A DNA stretch of 64,000 nt, taken from contig NZ_CP182493.1 in the NCBI RefSeq assembly GCF_052056295.1, positions 2,356,001 to 2,420,000 of the forward strand, written 5' to 3'. The first letter of the stretch is position 1; the number at the start of each line of letters is the position of its first letter. Below are positions 42,513-56,056 of the stretch, one piece after another. This stretch comes from Catenovulum sp052056295. Lineage in GTDB: Bacteria; Pseudomonadota; Gammaproteobacteria; Enterobacterales; Alteromonadaceae. The notes beneath the pieces were generated by a model, which worked only from the letters and a program-made list of their open reading frames with translations, searched no databases and was not told the DNA's origin. A program made the position numbers and the translations under genes.

Positions 42513-43073
42513 ATGACTGATAAACAAATCCTTTCTGAAATTGAAATCGTCCATCAAGGTGGGGTAATTGCCTACCCGACAGAATCTTGTTTTGGTTTAG
42601 GTTGTGATCCTAACAATGAGCAAGCTGTACTGAAAATATTAGAATTGAAACAGCGAGATATTAATAAAGGGCTTATTTTAATCGCCAGCGACTATTCGCA
42701 GTTATTGCCATTTGTTGATGATGCTAAAATTCCACAAGACAAACGCTATAGTGCTTTTTCCCATTGGCCTGGGCCATTCACTTTATTGTTGCCAGCTAAA
42801 AGTACCACGCCCAAATGTTTAACCGGTCAGTTTGATACAATTGCGGTACGGGTTACTGCGCATGAAGGTGCGCGCGATTTGTGCCGTCGTTTAGGGCACG
42901 CGTTGGTTTCAACTAGTGCTAATTTAGCTGGTGAAGAATCACTAAAGTCTGCTGCTGAAGTTGCGCATGTATTTGCCGATAAAGTTGATTTTATCGTGCA
43001 AGGCGAAATTGGCGGTGCAACTAATCCAAGTACAATTATTAACCCGATAACAGGCAAGGTATTTCGCGGATGA
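42513..43073 (+). CDS. tsaC: L-threonylcarbamoyladenylate synthase TsaC
   Basis: TsaC makes threonylcarbamoyl-AMP, the first step of t6A37 tRNA modification. The 186 residues match the short TsaC type. Motifs include GGVIAYPTESCFGLGCDPNNEQAV, ILELKQRDINKGLILIAS, HWPGPFTLLLPA and ALVSTSANLAGE. Its stop overlaps the hemF start (ATGA). The order zinc ribbon-tsaC-hemF-aroE matches other gammaproteobacteria. Confidence 0.95.
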   Translation: MTDKQILSEIEIVHQGGVIAYPTESCFGLGCDPNNEQAVLKILELKQRDINKGLILIASDYSQLLPFVDDAKIPQDKRYSAFSHWPGPFTLLLPAKSTTPKCLTGQFDTIAVRVTAHEGARDLCRRLGHALVSTSANLAGEESLKSAAEVAHVFADKVDFIVQGEIGGATNPSTIINPITGKVFRG

Positions 43074-43981
43074 TGCAAATAGATATTCAAACCGTTATTC
43101 AGTATTTCCAGTCATTACAAGATCAAATTTGCCAAGCTTTAGAACAAGTAGATGGTCAAGGTAAATTTATTGAAGACAACTGGCAGCGTGAAGAAGGTGG
43201 CGGTGGTCGCACTCGAGTATTAACGGATGGCGCAGTAATAGAACAAGGTGGAGTGAACTTTTCTTATGTCAGTGGCGAGGCTATGCCCGCTGCCGCAACT
43301 GCACATAGGCCAGAATTAAAAGGTCGTCGTTGGCAAGCTTGTGGTGTTTCTTTAGTTATTCATCCAAAAAATCCACATATTCCAACTTCGCATGCAAATG
43401 TACGCTTTTTTATCGCGGAAAAAGACGGTGCTGAGCCAGTTTGGTGGTTTGGTGGTGGCTTTGATTTAACCCCATTCTACCCAGTTGAAGAAGACGTAGT
43501 CCATTGGCATCAAACCGCATTTGATTTATGTAAACCTTTTGGTGATGAGGTTTATCCTAAATACAAAAAATGGTGTGACGAATATTTTTATTTAAAACAC
43601 AGAGATGAAACCCGTGGTGTGGGGGGATTGTTTTTTGATGATTTAAACCATTGGCCGTTTGAAAAGTGTTTTGATTTTGTCAAAGCTGTTGGTCAAGGTT
43701 TTATCGATGCGTACGTGCCGATTATTGAAAAACGCAAAGATGTTGAATACACAGAAGCACAGCGTCAATTCCAATTGTATCGCCGCGGCCGCTATGTCGA
43801 ATTTAATTTAGTATTTGATCGCGGTACTTTGTTCGGTTTGCAAACAGGTGGGCGCACAGAATCAATTTTAATGTCGATGCCGCCACTTGCTCGTTGGCAG
43901 TATAACTACCAACCTGAAGCGGGCAGTGCCGAAGCACTGTTATATCAGAGATATCTTAAACCTCAAAACTGGCTGGGTTAG
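43070..43981 (+). CDS. hemF: Oxygen-dependent coproporphyrinogen III oxidase
   Basis: HemF oxidatively decarboxylates coproporphyrinogen III to protoporphyrinogen IX in heme synthesis. The 303 residues match the family length. WQREEGGGGRTRVL near residue 38 and VNFSYVSGEAMP begin it; the signature VIHPKNPHIPTSHANVRFF and WWFGGGFDLTPFYP follow, with YLKHRDETRGVGGLFFDDL and GRYVEFNLVFDRGTLFGLQTG at the C-terminal side. It overlaps tsaC by 4 bp. The heme it produces would serve the cytochromes and the globin gene downstream. Confidence 0.97.
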   Translation: MMQIDIQTVIQYFQSLQDQICQALEQVDGQGKFIEDNWQREEGGGGRTRVLTDGAVIEQGGVNFSYVSGEAMPAAATAHRPELKGRRWQACGVSLVIHPKNPHIPTSHANVRFFIAEKDGAEPVWWFGGGFDLTPFYPVEEDVVHWHQTAFDLCKPFGDEVYPKYKKWCDEYFYLKHRDETRGVGGLFFDDLNHWPFEKCFDFVKAVGQGFIDAYVPIIEKRKDVEYTEAQRQFQLYRRGRYVEFNLVFDRGTLFGLQTGGRTESILMSMPPLARWQYNYQPEAGSAEALLYQRYLKPQNWLG

Positions 43982-43986
43982 TTATC

Positions 43987-44403
43987 TTAGTCGGTATTAA
44001 TCATATGCGTTGCGAGTTGATAAAAGCTTGCTTGCAACTGGCGGCGCATTAATTTGTCTGTTACCACTTCTTCTAACGCTTGATTCATACATAACATCCA
44101 CAAATCGCGTTGGTGTGCGGTAATTTCAAAAGGTAGATGGCGCGCGCGTAATCTTGGGTGACCATACTTTTGTTCAAACAATCCTGGGCCACCTAACCAA
44201 CCGGACAAAAACTCAAAAAACCTTTGCCTAATGCTGTCCATCGGCTGTGGATGAATAGCCAATAAGTCTTTAGCATGTGGGTCAGTTTGCATAAAATCGT
44301 AAAAACGATTGGCTAACAAACGTGTGCCTGCTTCTCCGCCTATGGCTTGATAAGGCGTTTGAGGTTTTGTTGGTTCAGAAATTTTTAATAGCTTTTTTAG
44401 CAT
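43987..44403 (-). CDS. Group II truncated hemoglobin
   Basis: This 138-residue cytoplasmic haem protein has the 2-over-2 globin fold of group II (TrHbO). YQAIGGEAGTRLLANRFYDFM opens it, with the B10 tyrosine at residue 35. KYGHPRLRARHLPF holds the proximal histidine (H89). Trp G8 is W102 (RDLWMLCM), a group II hallmark. It may bind oxygen or handle NO or peroxide; the family's roles vary. It converges with hemF, 5 bp apart, and is part of the insertion between hemF and aroE. Confidence 0.9.
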   Translation of the reverse strand: MLKKLLKISEPTKPQTPYQAIGGEAGTRLLANRFYDFMQTDPHAKDLLAIHPQPMDSIRQRFFEFLSGWLGGPGLFEQKYGHPRLRARHLPFEITAHQRDLWMLCMNQALEEVVTDKLMRRQLQASFYQLATHMINTD

Positions 44404-44548
44404 TAACTACGTACCTACTACTGCAAAACTGTATGTTACCGCAAATCTATAATGCAGAGAAAAGAAATATCTAGAGAGTGTTTGACGTTTGATGTGCAGA
44501 AAAATATCAATTTTGTTCTATGCTTAAATTTATCCGCAAAACGATAAA

Positions 44549-45709
44549 ATGGCGCTACAGATCGTGGCTATATGGGATGTCTCTGTTAGATTTAAATTGA
44601 AAAACCTCTATGGGTTAATCATTTGGTTAGCTTGTGTCTTCACGTGTATAGCCAGCCAAAACCTGCATGCTGTCCAGTTGGAAAAGCAATCCCAAGCAAA
44701 ACAAAATATAACCGCATTATATATACCTTTAGCTGATCATTATGCTGCATTGGTTGCTTATGAAAAATATCGTGAGCAGATGTTATATGCAGATTTCCAT
44801 ATTAAACAGATGCAAAGTTGGGATTTATTACGCGCTTACTTTCAGTCTGAATACGCGGATATGGCATTTGTCATGAGTCCACTTGCTATGGATATGTTCT
44901 TAGAAAAAGAGAATTTTCGTTGGATTGGCTTAATGCATCGTGACGGCAATGCATTAGCAATTAACGAGGCGATCAAACAAAAAGTTAAATTGGCAAACGA
45001 GCGCCAATATCGAAAACCAACAGCTGAATTAGCTTTAGCCATTAAACAGCTGTCTTATAAACAAATTCGACCGTTAGAAATAGCCGTACCGCATATCAAG
45101 TCGACTCACACAGTTGTCTTGTACAAATTTCTGTCCCAACACAATGTGCGGTTGGGTTTTGATAATCAAAAAAACGTTGATGTCAGGATCATAGATGTCG
45201 CTCCGACTCTAGCACCATTGCATATTAAAGCGCAGAGTAATAGAGGTATTGCTGCTGCATTTGAGCAGTCATTACCATGGGCTGATGTGGTTGAAACAGG
45301 TGGTTTTGGTTATGTTGCTTGGTATTCAAAAGATGTATTAGCTTGGCCCAAAGGGCATGTTGAATGTATTACTTTAGTTAAAGATGACTCCGTGTTGCAT
45401 AAAACCCAAGCTGTATTGGAGGTGAATCGTTTTTTGAGAAAAGCTGGTGATGATATAGAGCAAGCAAGAATGAAAGGCGGTGTTGAGCTTGATGATATTG
45501 TAGATATTATTCGCAAACACATACCTGCACATAATAGAGATGCAATTATTGCAAGCTTATCTCCTCATTTAAACGTCATCAATTACCAAGATTTAAATAT
45601 AGATAAAGCCGGTTTAGAAATGATAATGACCTACTCGGTTCGAGCAGGTATTTTAGCTAAACCTATTAATATCGAAGAATTTGCCCTAGAAGAGGGTGAA
45701 TATGAATAG
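44549..45709 (+). CDS. Nitrate/sulfonate-type periplasmic binding protein paired with a kinase
   Basis: The 386-residue exported protein resembles NMT1/SsuA-type binding proteins. Sequence landmarks are LYIPLADHYAALVAYEKYREQM, the YADMAFVMSPLAMDMFL ligand-loop region near 115, AVPHIKSTHTVVLYKFL near 180 and WADVVETGGFGYVAWYSKDVLA near 250. The signal peptide lies about residues 19-40, so a start downstream of ATG 44549 (such as TTG near 44600) cannot be excluded. Its stop overlaps the kinase gene, and no permease or ATPase is present. It probably delivers ligand information to the kinase rather than transporting; ligand unknown. Confidence 0.75.
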   Translation: MALQIVAIWDVSVRFKLKNLYGLIIWLACVFTCIASQNLHAVQLEKQSQAKQNITALYIPLADHYAALVAYEKYREQMLYADFHIKQMQSWDLLRAYFQSEYADMAFVMSPLAMDMFLEKENFRWIGLMHRDGNALAINEAIKQKVKLANERQYRKPTAELALAIKQLSYKQIRPLEIAVPHIKSTHTVVLYKFLSQHNVRLGFDNQKNVDVRIIDVAPTLAPLHIKAQSNRGIAAAFEQSLPWADVVETGGFGYVAWYSKDVLAWPKGHVECITLVKDDSVLHKTQAVLEVNRFLRKAGDDIEQARMKGGVELDDIVDIIRKHIPAHNRDAIIASLSPHLNVINYQDLNIDKAGLEMIMTYSVRAGILAKPINIEEFALEEGEYE

Positions 45710-48700
45710 CTTGTTAGCCAATCAACCTAGAAAAAAATATGCAAAGTTGAGCCATAGGTTAATGGTGTTGATTGTCGCTTTAACAGTTGTACCTATTTTG
45801 TTTGTTTCTTTTATTGGTTATCAGCAAGCTAAGCTAGGTTTAGCTGAGCAAGCTAAAGACAAACTTAAACAAACATCTAAGTTAACCGTTAACTTTATTA
45901 ATAATTGGTTTGACTATCGATTAATGGATATTGCGAGTCAAGCTCAGTTACCACACTACAGTGAAATGTTGCAGCAACTCAGAGATGCACATTTACATAG
46001 TAATCAATCATCACAATCCTTTGTTCGTAGTTATGCTTGGGCGCAAATTGCTCATCAATTTCAGTCACCGATTAAACAGTACTTTAATGGTTATGACTAC
46101 ATAGATGATCTCTATTTAATTGATGACTCGGGCAATATCTTGTTCAGTATTTTGCAAGACAAAGATTTTGGCAGTAATTTATTTTCAGATGAATTTACCG
46201 ACAGTGCCTTTGCACAGATAACACAGCAAACTTTATCGACAGGTGAAACACTGTTTTCTGATTTCGAAATATATCCAACCAGACGGCGAGGTAATTATCC
46301 AGTGTCTGGGTTTTTAACGGCCGCACTATTAACACCCGAAGGTGAAAGAATTGGTGTACTGGCGTTAAAAATCTCGCTCGAGCGTATCTTAAACTTGATT
46401 GAGAGTTTGTTAGATCAAAGTTTAATTATGAATCAATTTTTGGTTGATAGTGACGGTTATCTAAGAACGCCACAGCAAAAAGGCCAGTGGCATAGCGTAT
46501 TTACCCAAGCAATTAATTTCACCGTTTTAATTGAAGGTTATGACTTAGATGCAGATTTGTATCAGTACACCAATAACCAAGGTTTAGCTGTTATTGCTTC
46601 GGTTCATGATGTTGAAGTGAAAAATATTCGCTGGAAATTAATCAGTGAGGTTTCAACCAGTCAGGTGTTTTCTAGTGCCAATGATATAGGGATTATTACC
46701 CTGACAGTGGTATTTATTACTTGTGCGATAGTATTGCTGCTGGTTATGTATCAAAGTAAAAAAATTACTTTGCCTTTGGTTGAATTAACTTTGTCGGCAG
46801 GAAAAGTTGCAAGGGGAGAAGACAATGTCCAAGTTAAGGTCTCGACTGGAGATGAGATAGAGCAGTTGGCTGATACCTTTAATCACATGTTAAGCCAGAA
46901 GAAGCAACACGAAACTAGCATTACCGAAAAATCTAATCAGTTAGCTTTAGTGGTCGAAAGTGCCCAAGTAGGTGTCTGGGATTGGGATGTTTTATCTGGA
47001 AATATTGCGGTTAATCAAAAATGGATGGAGATGATAGGCCTAGACAAGCAAGTTGCGCGCAATTATACCTTGGATTTATGGTTGGAGTCGGTCCATCCGA
47101 ATGACAAATATAAGGTGTTTAAAGCTTTTTTACGGCATAGTCGAAATAAAGCGAATCGCTATCACTGCGAATTTCGCTTTCGCCATATCAGTGGCCACTG
47201 GATATGGCTACATGCAACAGGCTTGATAGTTGAAAGTGAGTCGGATAAAACACCATTACGCGTATTGGGCACTCATTTGGATATTAGCCAGCGCAAAGAG
47301 GTTGAAACTGATTTAATTGAGGCCAAAGTACAAGCGGAGCAAGCCGTCAAAGCCAAGAGTGAATTTTTGGCAAGTATGAGTCATGAGATCCGTACGCCAA
47401 TGAACGGTGTATTAGGTATGATGGGATTGGTTGTTGATTCAGAGCTGACTCCGGAACAAAAACATAGAGTTAAAATTGCCTATACCAGCGCCAAGTCATT
47501 ATTAACATTAATCAATGATATTTTAGATTTTTCCAAAGTTGATGCTGGCAAATTAGAACTTGAGTTACTCGACTTTAATTTACCATTGATGTTGGGAGAG
47601 TTCTCTGAAGCTATGGCGTTTCAAGCAAACTCAAAAGGTTTAGAAATTATTTTGGATTTGCGAGGTGTTAAGGTCAACAATGTCAAAGGTGATCCCGGAC
47701 GAATTCGACAAATTTTAACCAACCTTGTGGGTAATGCGATCAAGTTTACCGACCAAGGTAAAGTTGTAATTAGAGCCGAGCTACAAGATAACTTTGTTAA
47801 TAGTAACAAGCGGTACAAATTTGTTTGTGCCGTATCCGATAGTGGTATTGGCATTCCCGCAGAAAAACAAGCTTTGTTGTTTACGCCGTTTCATCAAGTA
47901 GATGCGTCGACAACTCGTAAGTATGGTGGCACAGGTCTTGGGTTGGCAATTTGCCGAAAATTAGTTGAACTTATGGGTGGGAAAATTAGTGTACAAAGTG
48001 TAGCTAATGAAGGAAGCACCTTTACCTTTGAAGTTTTACTCCAAAAAAGCGATCTTGCTGAAGCGGCTATTCCTAATACAGATGTTTCAAATTTACATGT
48101 ATTAGTGGTTGACGATAACCATACAAATCTAGATGTTTTTCGTAGCCAGTTAGGTTGTTGGGGGATAAAAATATCTGAAGCTTATAGTGGACAACAAGCG
48201 TTGGATTTATGCCGAGTCGCTAAGATTAACAAGCCGTTTGACTTAGCATTTTTAGATATGCAAATGCCTGTTATGGATGGGGTGGAGCTTGCGAGCAAAT
48301 TAAAATCCGATGCAAAAACCAAAGATATCCCGTTAATTATGATGACATCGGCTGGCCAACATGGCGATATTCGTTATATTGCCGATGCAGGTTTTGTCGG
48401 TTATTTCTCTAAACCAACTACAGCAACAGACTTACTTGCAGCAATTTCTATTGTGGCAAATGGTGGGGATGTCTTAGCTAAAGCGCGTCCTTTGATCACA
48501 CATGAATACATACAGACGTTAGCTAAATCAGGCCAAAGTGCTATGTTGGAAGCTTCGGCTGAGCAAACATATGTTTGGCCCCAAGAAACTAAAATTTTAT
48601 TGGTTGAGGATAATCTAATTAATCAAGCTGTCGCAGAAGCTATGCTGGGTAAACTACAACTAAAAATAGAGGTTGCAGCTAATGGCATTGAAGCCCTTGA

Positions 48701-48968
48701 GTTATTAAATCTAGCTGCAAATGAAAAACCTTATACCTGTGTTTTAATGGATTGCCAAATGCCGGAAATGGACGGATATCAAACCACAGAGAGTATTCGC
48801 CGTGGTGATGGTGGTATTCAGCATAAACAGGTGATTATTATTGCCATGACAGCAAATGCAATGGATGGGGATAGAGAAAAATGTTTGTCCGTAGGTATGG
48901 ACGATTATATCGCGAAACCGATAGACCCAGTGATTCTGCATAACAAGCTCAAAAAATGGTTAAACTGA
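45702..48968 (+). CDS. Hybrid sensor histidine kinase with two receivers
   Basis: This 1088-residue inner-membrane kinase starts at ATG 45702, with AGAGGGTGA upstream; an in-frame GTG at 45696 lacks it. A first helix (about 18-40) and a large periplasmic dCache-like sensor (about 42-325) lead to a second helix near 331-350. HAMP (353-405), PAS (415-530), HisKA with H561 (FLASMSHEIRTPMNG) and HATPase with DSGIGI and GGTGLGLA follow. The first receiver has D852 (AFLDMQMPVMDG), the second D1017 (VLMDCQMPEMDG). It overlaps the binding-protein gene by 8 bp and is likely its signalling partner. No Hpt domain or output regulator is nearby. Confidence 0.92.
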   Translation: MNSLLANQPRKKYAKLSHRLMVLIVALTVVPILFVSFIGYQQAKLGLAEQAKDKLKQTSKLTVNFINNWFDYRLMDIASQAQLPHYSEMLQQLRDAHLHSNQSSQSFVRSYAWAQIAHQFQSPIKQYFNGYDYIDDLYLIDDSGNILFSILQDKDFGSNLFSDEFTDSAFAQITQQTLSTGETLFSDFEIYPTRRRGNYPVSGFLTAALLTPEGERIGVLALKISLERILNLIESLLDQSLIMNQFLVDSDGYLRTPQQKGQWHSVFTQAINFTVLIEGYDLDADLYQYTNNQGLAVIASVHDVEVKNIRWKLISEVSTSQVFSSANDIGIITLTVVFITCAIVLLLVMYQSKKITLPLVELTLSAGKVARGEDNVQVKVSTGDEIEQLADTFNHMLSQKKQHETSITEKSNQLALVVESAQVGVWDWDVLSGNIAVNQKWMEMIGLDKQVARNYTLDLWLESVHPNDKYKVFKAFLRHSRNKANRYHCEFRFRHISGHWIWLHATGLIVESESDKTPLRVLGTHLDISQRKEVETDLIEAKVQAEQAVKAKSEFLASMSHEIRTPMNGVLGMMGLVVDSELTPEQKHRVKIAYTSAKSLLTLINDILDFSKVDAGKLELELLDFNLPLMLGEFSEAMAFQANSKGLEIILDLRGVKVNNVKGDPGRIRQILTNLVGNAIKFTDQGKVVIRAELQDNFVNSNKRYKFVCAVSDSGIGIPAEKQALLFTPFHQVDASTTRKYGGTGLGLAICRKLVELMGGKISVQSVANEGSTFTFEVLLQKSDLAEAAIPNTDVSNLHVLVVDDNHTNLDVFRSQLGCWGIKISEAYSGQQALDLCRVAKINKPFDLAFLDMQMPVMDGVELASKLKSDAKTKDIPLIMMTSAGQHGDIRYIADAGFVGYFSKPTTATDLLAAISIVANGGDVLAKARPLITHEYIQTLAKSGQSAMLEASAEQTYVWPQETKILLVEDNLINQAVAEAMLGKLQLKIEVAANGIEALELLNLAANEKPYTCVLMDCQMPEMDGYQTTESIRRGDGGIQHKQVIIIAMTANAMDGDREKCLSVGMDDYIAKPIDPVILHNKLKKWLN

Positions 48969-49021
48969 TTTAAATATAGGTATACTTATCACCAAATTAT
49001 CGCTAATCCTTTATTCTAGTT

Positions 49022-49828
49022 ATGGACAAATATGCAGTATTTGGCAATCCAATTGCCCAAAGTAAATCACCAATTATTCATCAGGCTTTTGCCAAACAAA
49101 CCAAGCAAGCTTTAACTTATCAAGCTATATTAGCGCCAGTTGATGGTTTCAATCAGGCATTAGATGAGTTTTTAGCCGCTGGTGGCAAAGGTTGTAATAT
49201 TACCGCGCCATTTAAGCAAGATGCGTTTAATCGAGCTGATGTCTTAACTGAAGGGGCAAAATTAGCAGAAGCTGTGAATACCTTGATGTTATTGCCAGAT
49301 GGAAAGCTACTAGGGGATACAACGGACGGCGCAGGTTTTGTCGGTGATTTGTTAAATAACCAAGTTAAACTCGCTGGTTCACGTATTTTGTTAATCGGCT
49401 CGGGTGGCGCTGCAAGTGGTGTCATCAAAAACCTATTAGAAGAAAATCCACAAGCGTTAATCATCTGTAATCGCACCTATAGCAAAGCACAAACTTTGGC
49501 TGACAGATATAAAGATTTTGGAAACATTCAGGCGGTTGAGATTGGTAAATTAGAGGGTGATTTTGATTTAGTGATTAATTCGACTTCTGCTGGGTTAACG
49601 CAGCAGTTACCGCCAGTGCCAGCCAGCATATTTTCACCTGACACTGTGGTTTACGACATGGTTTATTCTGATCAGATGACAGCGTTTAATCAATGGGCTA
49701 CAGAAAACGGTGTTAAACAAACAATGGATGGTATTGGCATGTTAGTTGGACAAGCTGCCGTGAGCTTTAATATTTGGCGAAACGTTAAGCCTGATACTTC
49801 GGCCGTTATTCAATTATTGAAAGGCTAG
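49022..49828 (+). CDS. aroE: Shikimate dehydrogenase
   Basis: AroE reduces 3-dehydroshikimate to shikimate with NADPH in the aromatic amino acid pathway. The 268 residues show YAVFGNPIAQSKSPIIH at the N-terminus, the catalytic lysine/aspartate regions NITAPFKQDAF and DTTDGAGFVGDL, the nucleotide-binding ILLIGSGGAASGVI, ICNRTYSKA and the C-terminal GIGMLVGQAAVSFNIW. In most relatives it follows hemF directly; here three genes intervene. A hairpin follows its stop. Confidence 0.96.
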   Translation: MDKYAVFGNPIAQSKSPIIHQAFAKQTKQALTYQAILAPVDGFNQALDEFLAAGGKGCNITAPFKQDAFNRADVLTEGAKLAEAVNTLMLLPDGKLLGDTTDGAGFVGDLLNNQVKLAGSRILLIGSGGAASGVIKNLLEENPQALIICNRTYSKAQTLADRYKDFGNIQAVEIGKLEGDFDLVINSTSAGLTQQLPPVPASIFSPDTVVYDMVYSDQMTAFNQWATENGVKQTMDGIGMLVGQAAVSFNIWRNVKPDTSAVIQLLKG

Positions 49829-49850
49829 ATGACTCACAATTAAATTTCGG

Positions 49851-49882
49851 ATAAACCCAATCAAAGAGCGGATTGGGTTTAT
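49851..49882. terminator. Bidirectional terminator after aroE
   Basis: A perfect 12-bp stem ATAAACCCAATC/GATTGGGTTTAT with an 8-nt loop lies between convergent aroE and the gamma carbonic anhydrase-like gene. T-richness is within the stem ends. Confidence 0.7.
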
Positions 49883-49910
49883 TGAAGATAATGGCGTGGC
49901 TTAAACTAGC

Positions 49911-50462
49911 TTAAAGCTCTTTGGGTAATTGCTGTGCTAGATATTGATCTTTGAGTTCTACATAGTTGATAGCTGACTGTTTTAAAAATGCAATTTCACC
50001 ATCTGTCAGTTTTCTTTTTTGTTGCGCCGGGCTACCAACATATAAATAGCCTGAAACTAATTTTTTCCCTGGCGGTACTAAACTACCAGCACCCAGCATG
50101 ACATCATCGTCAATAATAGCGCCGTCTAATACAATTGCGCCCATACCTATTAACACCCTATTACCTATATAACATCCATGCAGCATAGCTTTGTGTCCGA
50201 CAGTTACATCGTCACCTATAATAAGTGGGAAACCTTGCGGATTATTTGTGCTATAGCGAGTTACATGTAAAACGGAACCATCTTGCACATTACTTCTTTG
50301 GCCTATCTTTATATAGTTAACGTCACCGCGCGCAGCGACTAACGGCCAAATACTAGAATCTTGGTCAATGGTAATGTCGCCAACCAAGACGCTACTATCA
50401 TCTACATACGCGTTGTCGGCTATTGTTGGGTTTATCTTATTATATGGACGTACCTGTTTCAT
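49911..50462 (-). CDS. yrdA: Gamma carbonic anhydrase-like hexapeptide protein (YrdA)
   Basis: The 183-residue protein is a left-handed beta-helix of hexapeptide repeats, as in YrdA/CaiE-type gamma carbonic anhydrases. Repeats such as VLVGDITIDQDSSIWP, IGQRSNVQDGSVLHVT, IGDDVTVGHKAMLHGC and IGNRVLIGMGAIVLDGAIID are clear. Three histidines expected to bind metal are present (H in VLHV, VGHKAML and LHGC). It normally adjoins aroE and an rrn operon, as here. Enzymatic activity of this subfamily is uncertain. Confidence 0.92.
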   Translation of the reverse strand: MKQVRPYNKINPTIADNAYVDDSSVLVGDITIDQDSSIWPLVAARGDVNYIKIGQRSNVQDGSVLHVTRYSTNNPQGFPLIIGDDVTVGHKAMLHGCYIGNRVLIGMGAIVLDGAIIDDDVMLGAGSLVPPGKKLVSGYLYVGSPAQQKRKLTDGEIAFLKQSAINYVELKDQYLAQQLPKEL

Positions 50463-50690
50463 AATCTGGCCTTATTATATATTCGAACTCTACTCAACTG
50501 AGATTAATACTAGCTCAAACCGAGGCATTCAAATAGATTTTATTGTCGAGTTAGTTAATGCACTATTTATAAATAAATAGGTTAAGTAATCAAATAGACG
50601 GTTTATGCACAACGAAAAGTACTAAAAATAGCCGTTTCGTACGATATTTAGCCGAACAGTCAAAAAACTTAAATAATTCTAAAAAAAGCG

Positions 50691-50718
50691 TTGACGCCCA
50701 TTCTTTTCTCCCTATAAT
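50691..50718 (+). promoter_or_regulatory. rrn promoter P1
   Basis: TTGACG (50691-50696) and TATAAT (50713-50718) are 16 bp apart, followed by the GC-rich discriminator GCGCCACC typical of stringently controlled rrn promoters. Upstream A/T tracts resemble an UP element. Confidence 0.88.
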
Positions 50719-50826
50719 GCGCCACCACAACGCAGCGACGCGGTGAAGTTCAACTCCTCCAAATCCTGCTAGCTTGAACCAAAAACTTGTTTTTAAAACT
50801 TTCTCGAAAAGCTTAAAAATAAAGGG

Positions 50827-50854
50827 TTGACAAGCGAAATGAGAAGCGTAGAAT
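50827..50854 (+). promoter_or_regulatory. rrn promoter P2
   Basis: Perfect TTGACA (50827-50832) and TAGAAT (50849-50854) are spaced 16 bp, with the discriminator GCGCGCC after the -10. Confidence 0.85.
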
Positions 50855-50898
50855 GCGCGCCTCACTTAACGAGTTAAACATCAGTTGCTCGCTAAAAT

Positions 50899-50910
50899 GT
50901 TCTTTAAAAA
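50899..50910 (+). promoter_or_regulatory. BoxA antitermination site in the rrn leader
   Basis: GTTCTTTAAAAA resembles the BoxA core TGCTCTTTAACA, which binds NusB/S10 and stops Rho from ending rRNA transcription. It lies between P2 and the 16S gene. Confidence 0.6.
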
Positions 50911-50919
50911 TTAGTAACC

Positions 50920-50934
50920 TTATTTATCTGTGTG
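50920..50934 (+). other. 16S processing stem, 5' arm
   Basis: TTATTTATCTGTGTG is a perfect 15-bp complement of 52586-52600 beyond the 16S gene. The pair would form the RNase III-cleaved stem enclosing pre-16S RNA. Confidence 0.75.
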
Positions 50935-51030
50935 GGCACTCGCATAGTTTGAATAGACAAAAAATTATTCAATCTATCAGAAGTGACATACTTGTTAATT
51001 CAGTAAGATTGAGACAAAGATTAAAACTTT

Positions 51031-52558
<1,528 letters not shown>

Positions 52559-52859
52559 ACGAAGCTATTAAACATGCTGAGTGTTCACACAGATAAATAA
52601 CGGTACTAATAATTAAGAAGGACGAGAAGTTATCGCTAAGATGCTTATTTAAGTGTATTAGCAATGACTTAACGTCAAATGCTCTTTAACAATCTGAAAA
52701 GTAAAAGCTAAAATTAAATTTTTAAGTTCAATTTTAAATCTGAATCTAACGAGTTTAATCAAGCAAACCAAGTATTCTAATCCAGAATATATAGAGATAT
52801 ATATTCAAATAAACGAAGCGTTGTTTAATTTTATAATCTGATAAACATTCGGGTTGTAT
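52559..52859 (+). other. 16S-23S spacer without tRNA genes
   Basis: The 301-nt spacer contains the 3' arm of the 16S processing stem (52586-52600) and a BoxA site TGCTCTTTAACAATCTG (52680-52696). I find no tRNA-Ile, tRNA-Ala or tRNA-Glu: the conserved D-loop and T-loop sequences (such as GGTTCGA...) are absent. Confidence 0.85.
52680..52692 (+). promoter_or_regulatory. BoxA antitermination site in the spacer
   Basis: TGCTCTTTAACAA matches the BoxA consensus exactly and lies upstream of the 23S gene, where it keeps polymerase resistant to Rho. Confidence 0.85.
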
Positions 52860-55740
<2,881 letters not shown>

Positions 55741-55896
55741 ACAACGCCAAATGTTTATTGGGTTGCCAAGAATACAAAAATTAAGTTGTTTGATTGAATA
55801 GATTAGATAAACAACAGATTGAATAGAACTTAAAGATTAAGCTTTTACGAATTCAGATTGATGATTGTTTAAGATAAAACAATCATGTACCGATTA

Positions 55897-56014
55897 TGCC
55901 TGGCGGCGATAGCATTGTGGAACCACCTGATCCATTTCGAACTCAGAAGTGAAACACAATAGCGGCGATGGTAGTGTGGGAGTTCCCATGTGAGAGTAGC
56001 ACACTGCCAGGCTT
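55897..56014 (+). rRNA. rrf: 5S ribosomal RNA
   Basis: A 118-nt gene begins TGCCTGGCGGC and ends ACTGCCAGGC, so its ends pair as in all 5S RNAs. The internal CCACCTGATCCATTTCGAAC and the CCCATGTGAGAGTAG segments are conserved. It lies 156 bp after the 23S gene. Confidence 0.95.
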
Positions 56015-56027
56015 TTAATTTAAGAAG

Positions 56028-56056
56028 AACCCCAACTCAATGAGTTGGGGTTTTTT
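56028..56056 (+). terminator. rrn operon terminator
   Basis: An 11-bp stem AACCCCAACTC/GAGTTGGGGTT with loop AAT is followed by TTTTTT. It overlaps the stop codon of the convergent binding-protein gene. Confidence 0.92.

Larger units (their letters stand above)
50463..51030 (+). promoter_or_regulatory. rrn promoter and leader region
   Basis: This 568-bp stretch holds no gene. It contains two rRNA promoters (50691-50718 and 50827-50854), an AT-rich UP-element-like tract just before the first, a BoxA-type antitermination site and an RNase III processing arm before the 16S gene. The first 200 bp beside yrdA are AT-rich with no further signal I can name. Confidence 0.8.
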
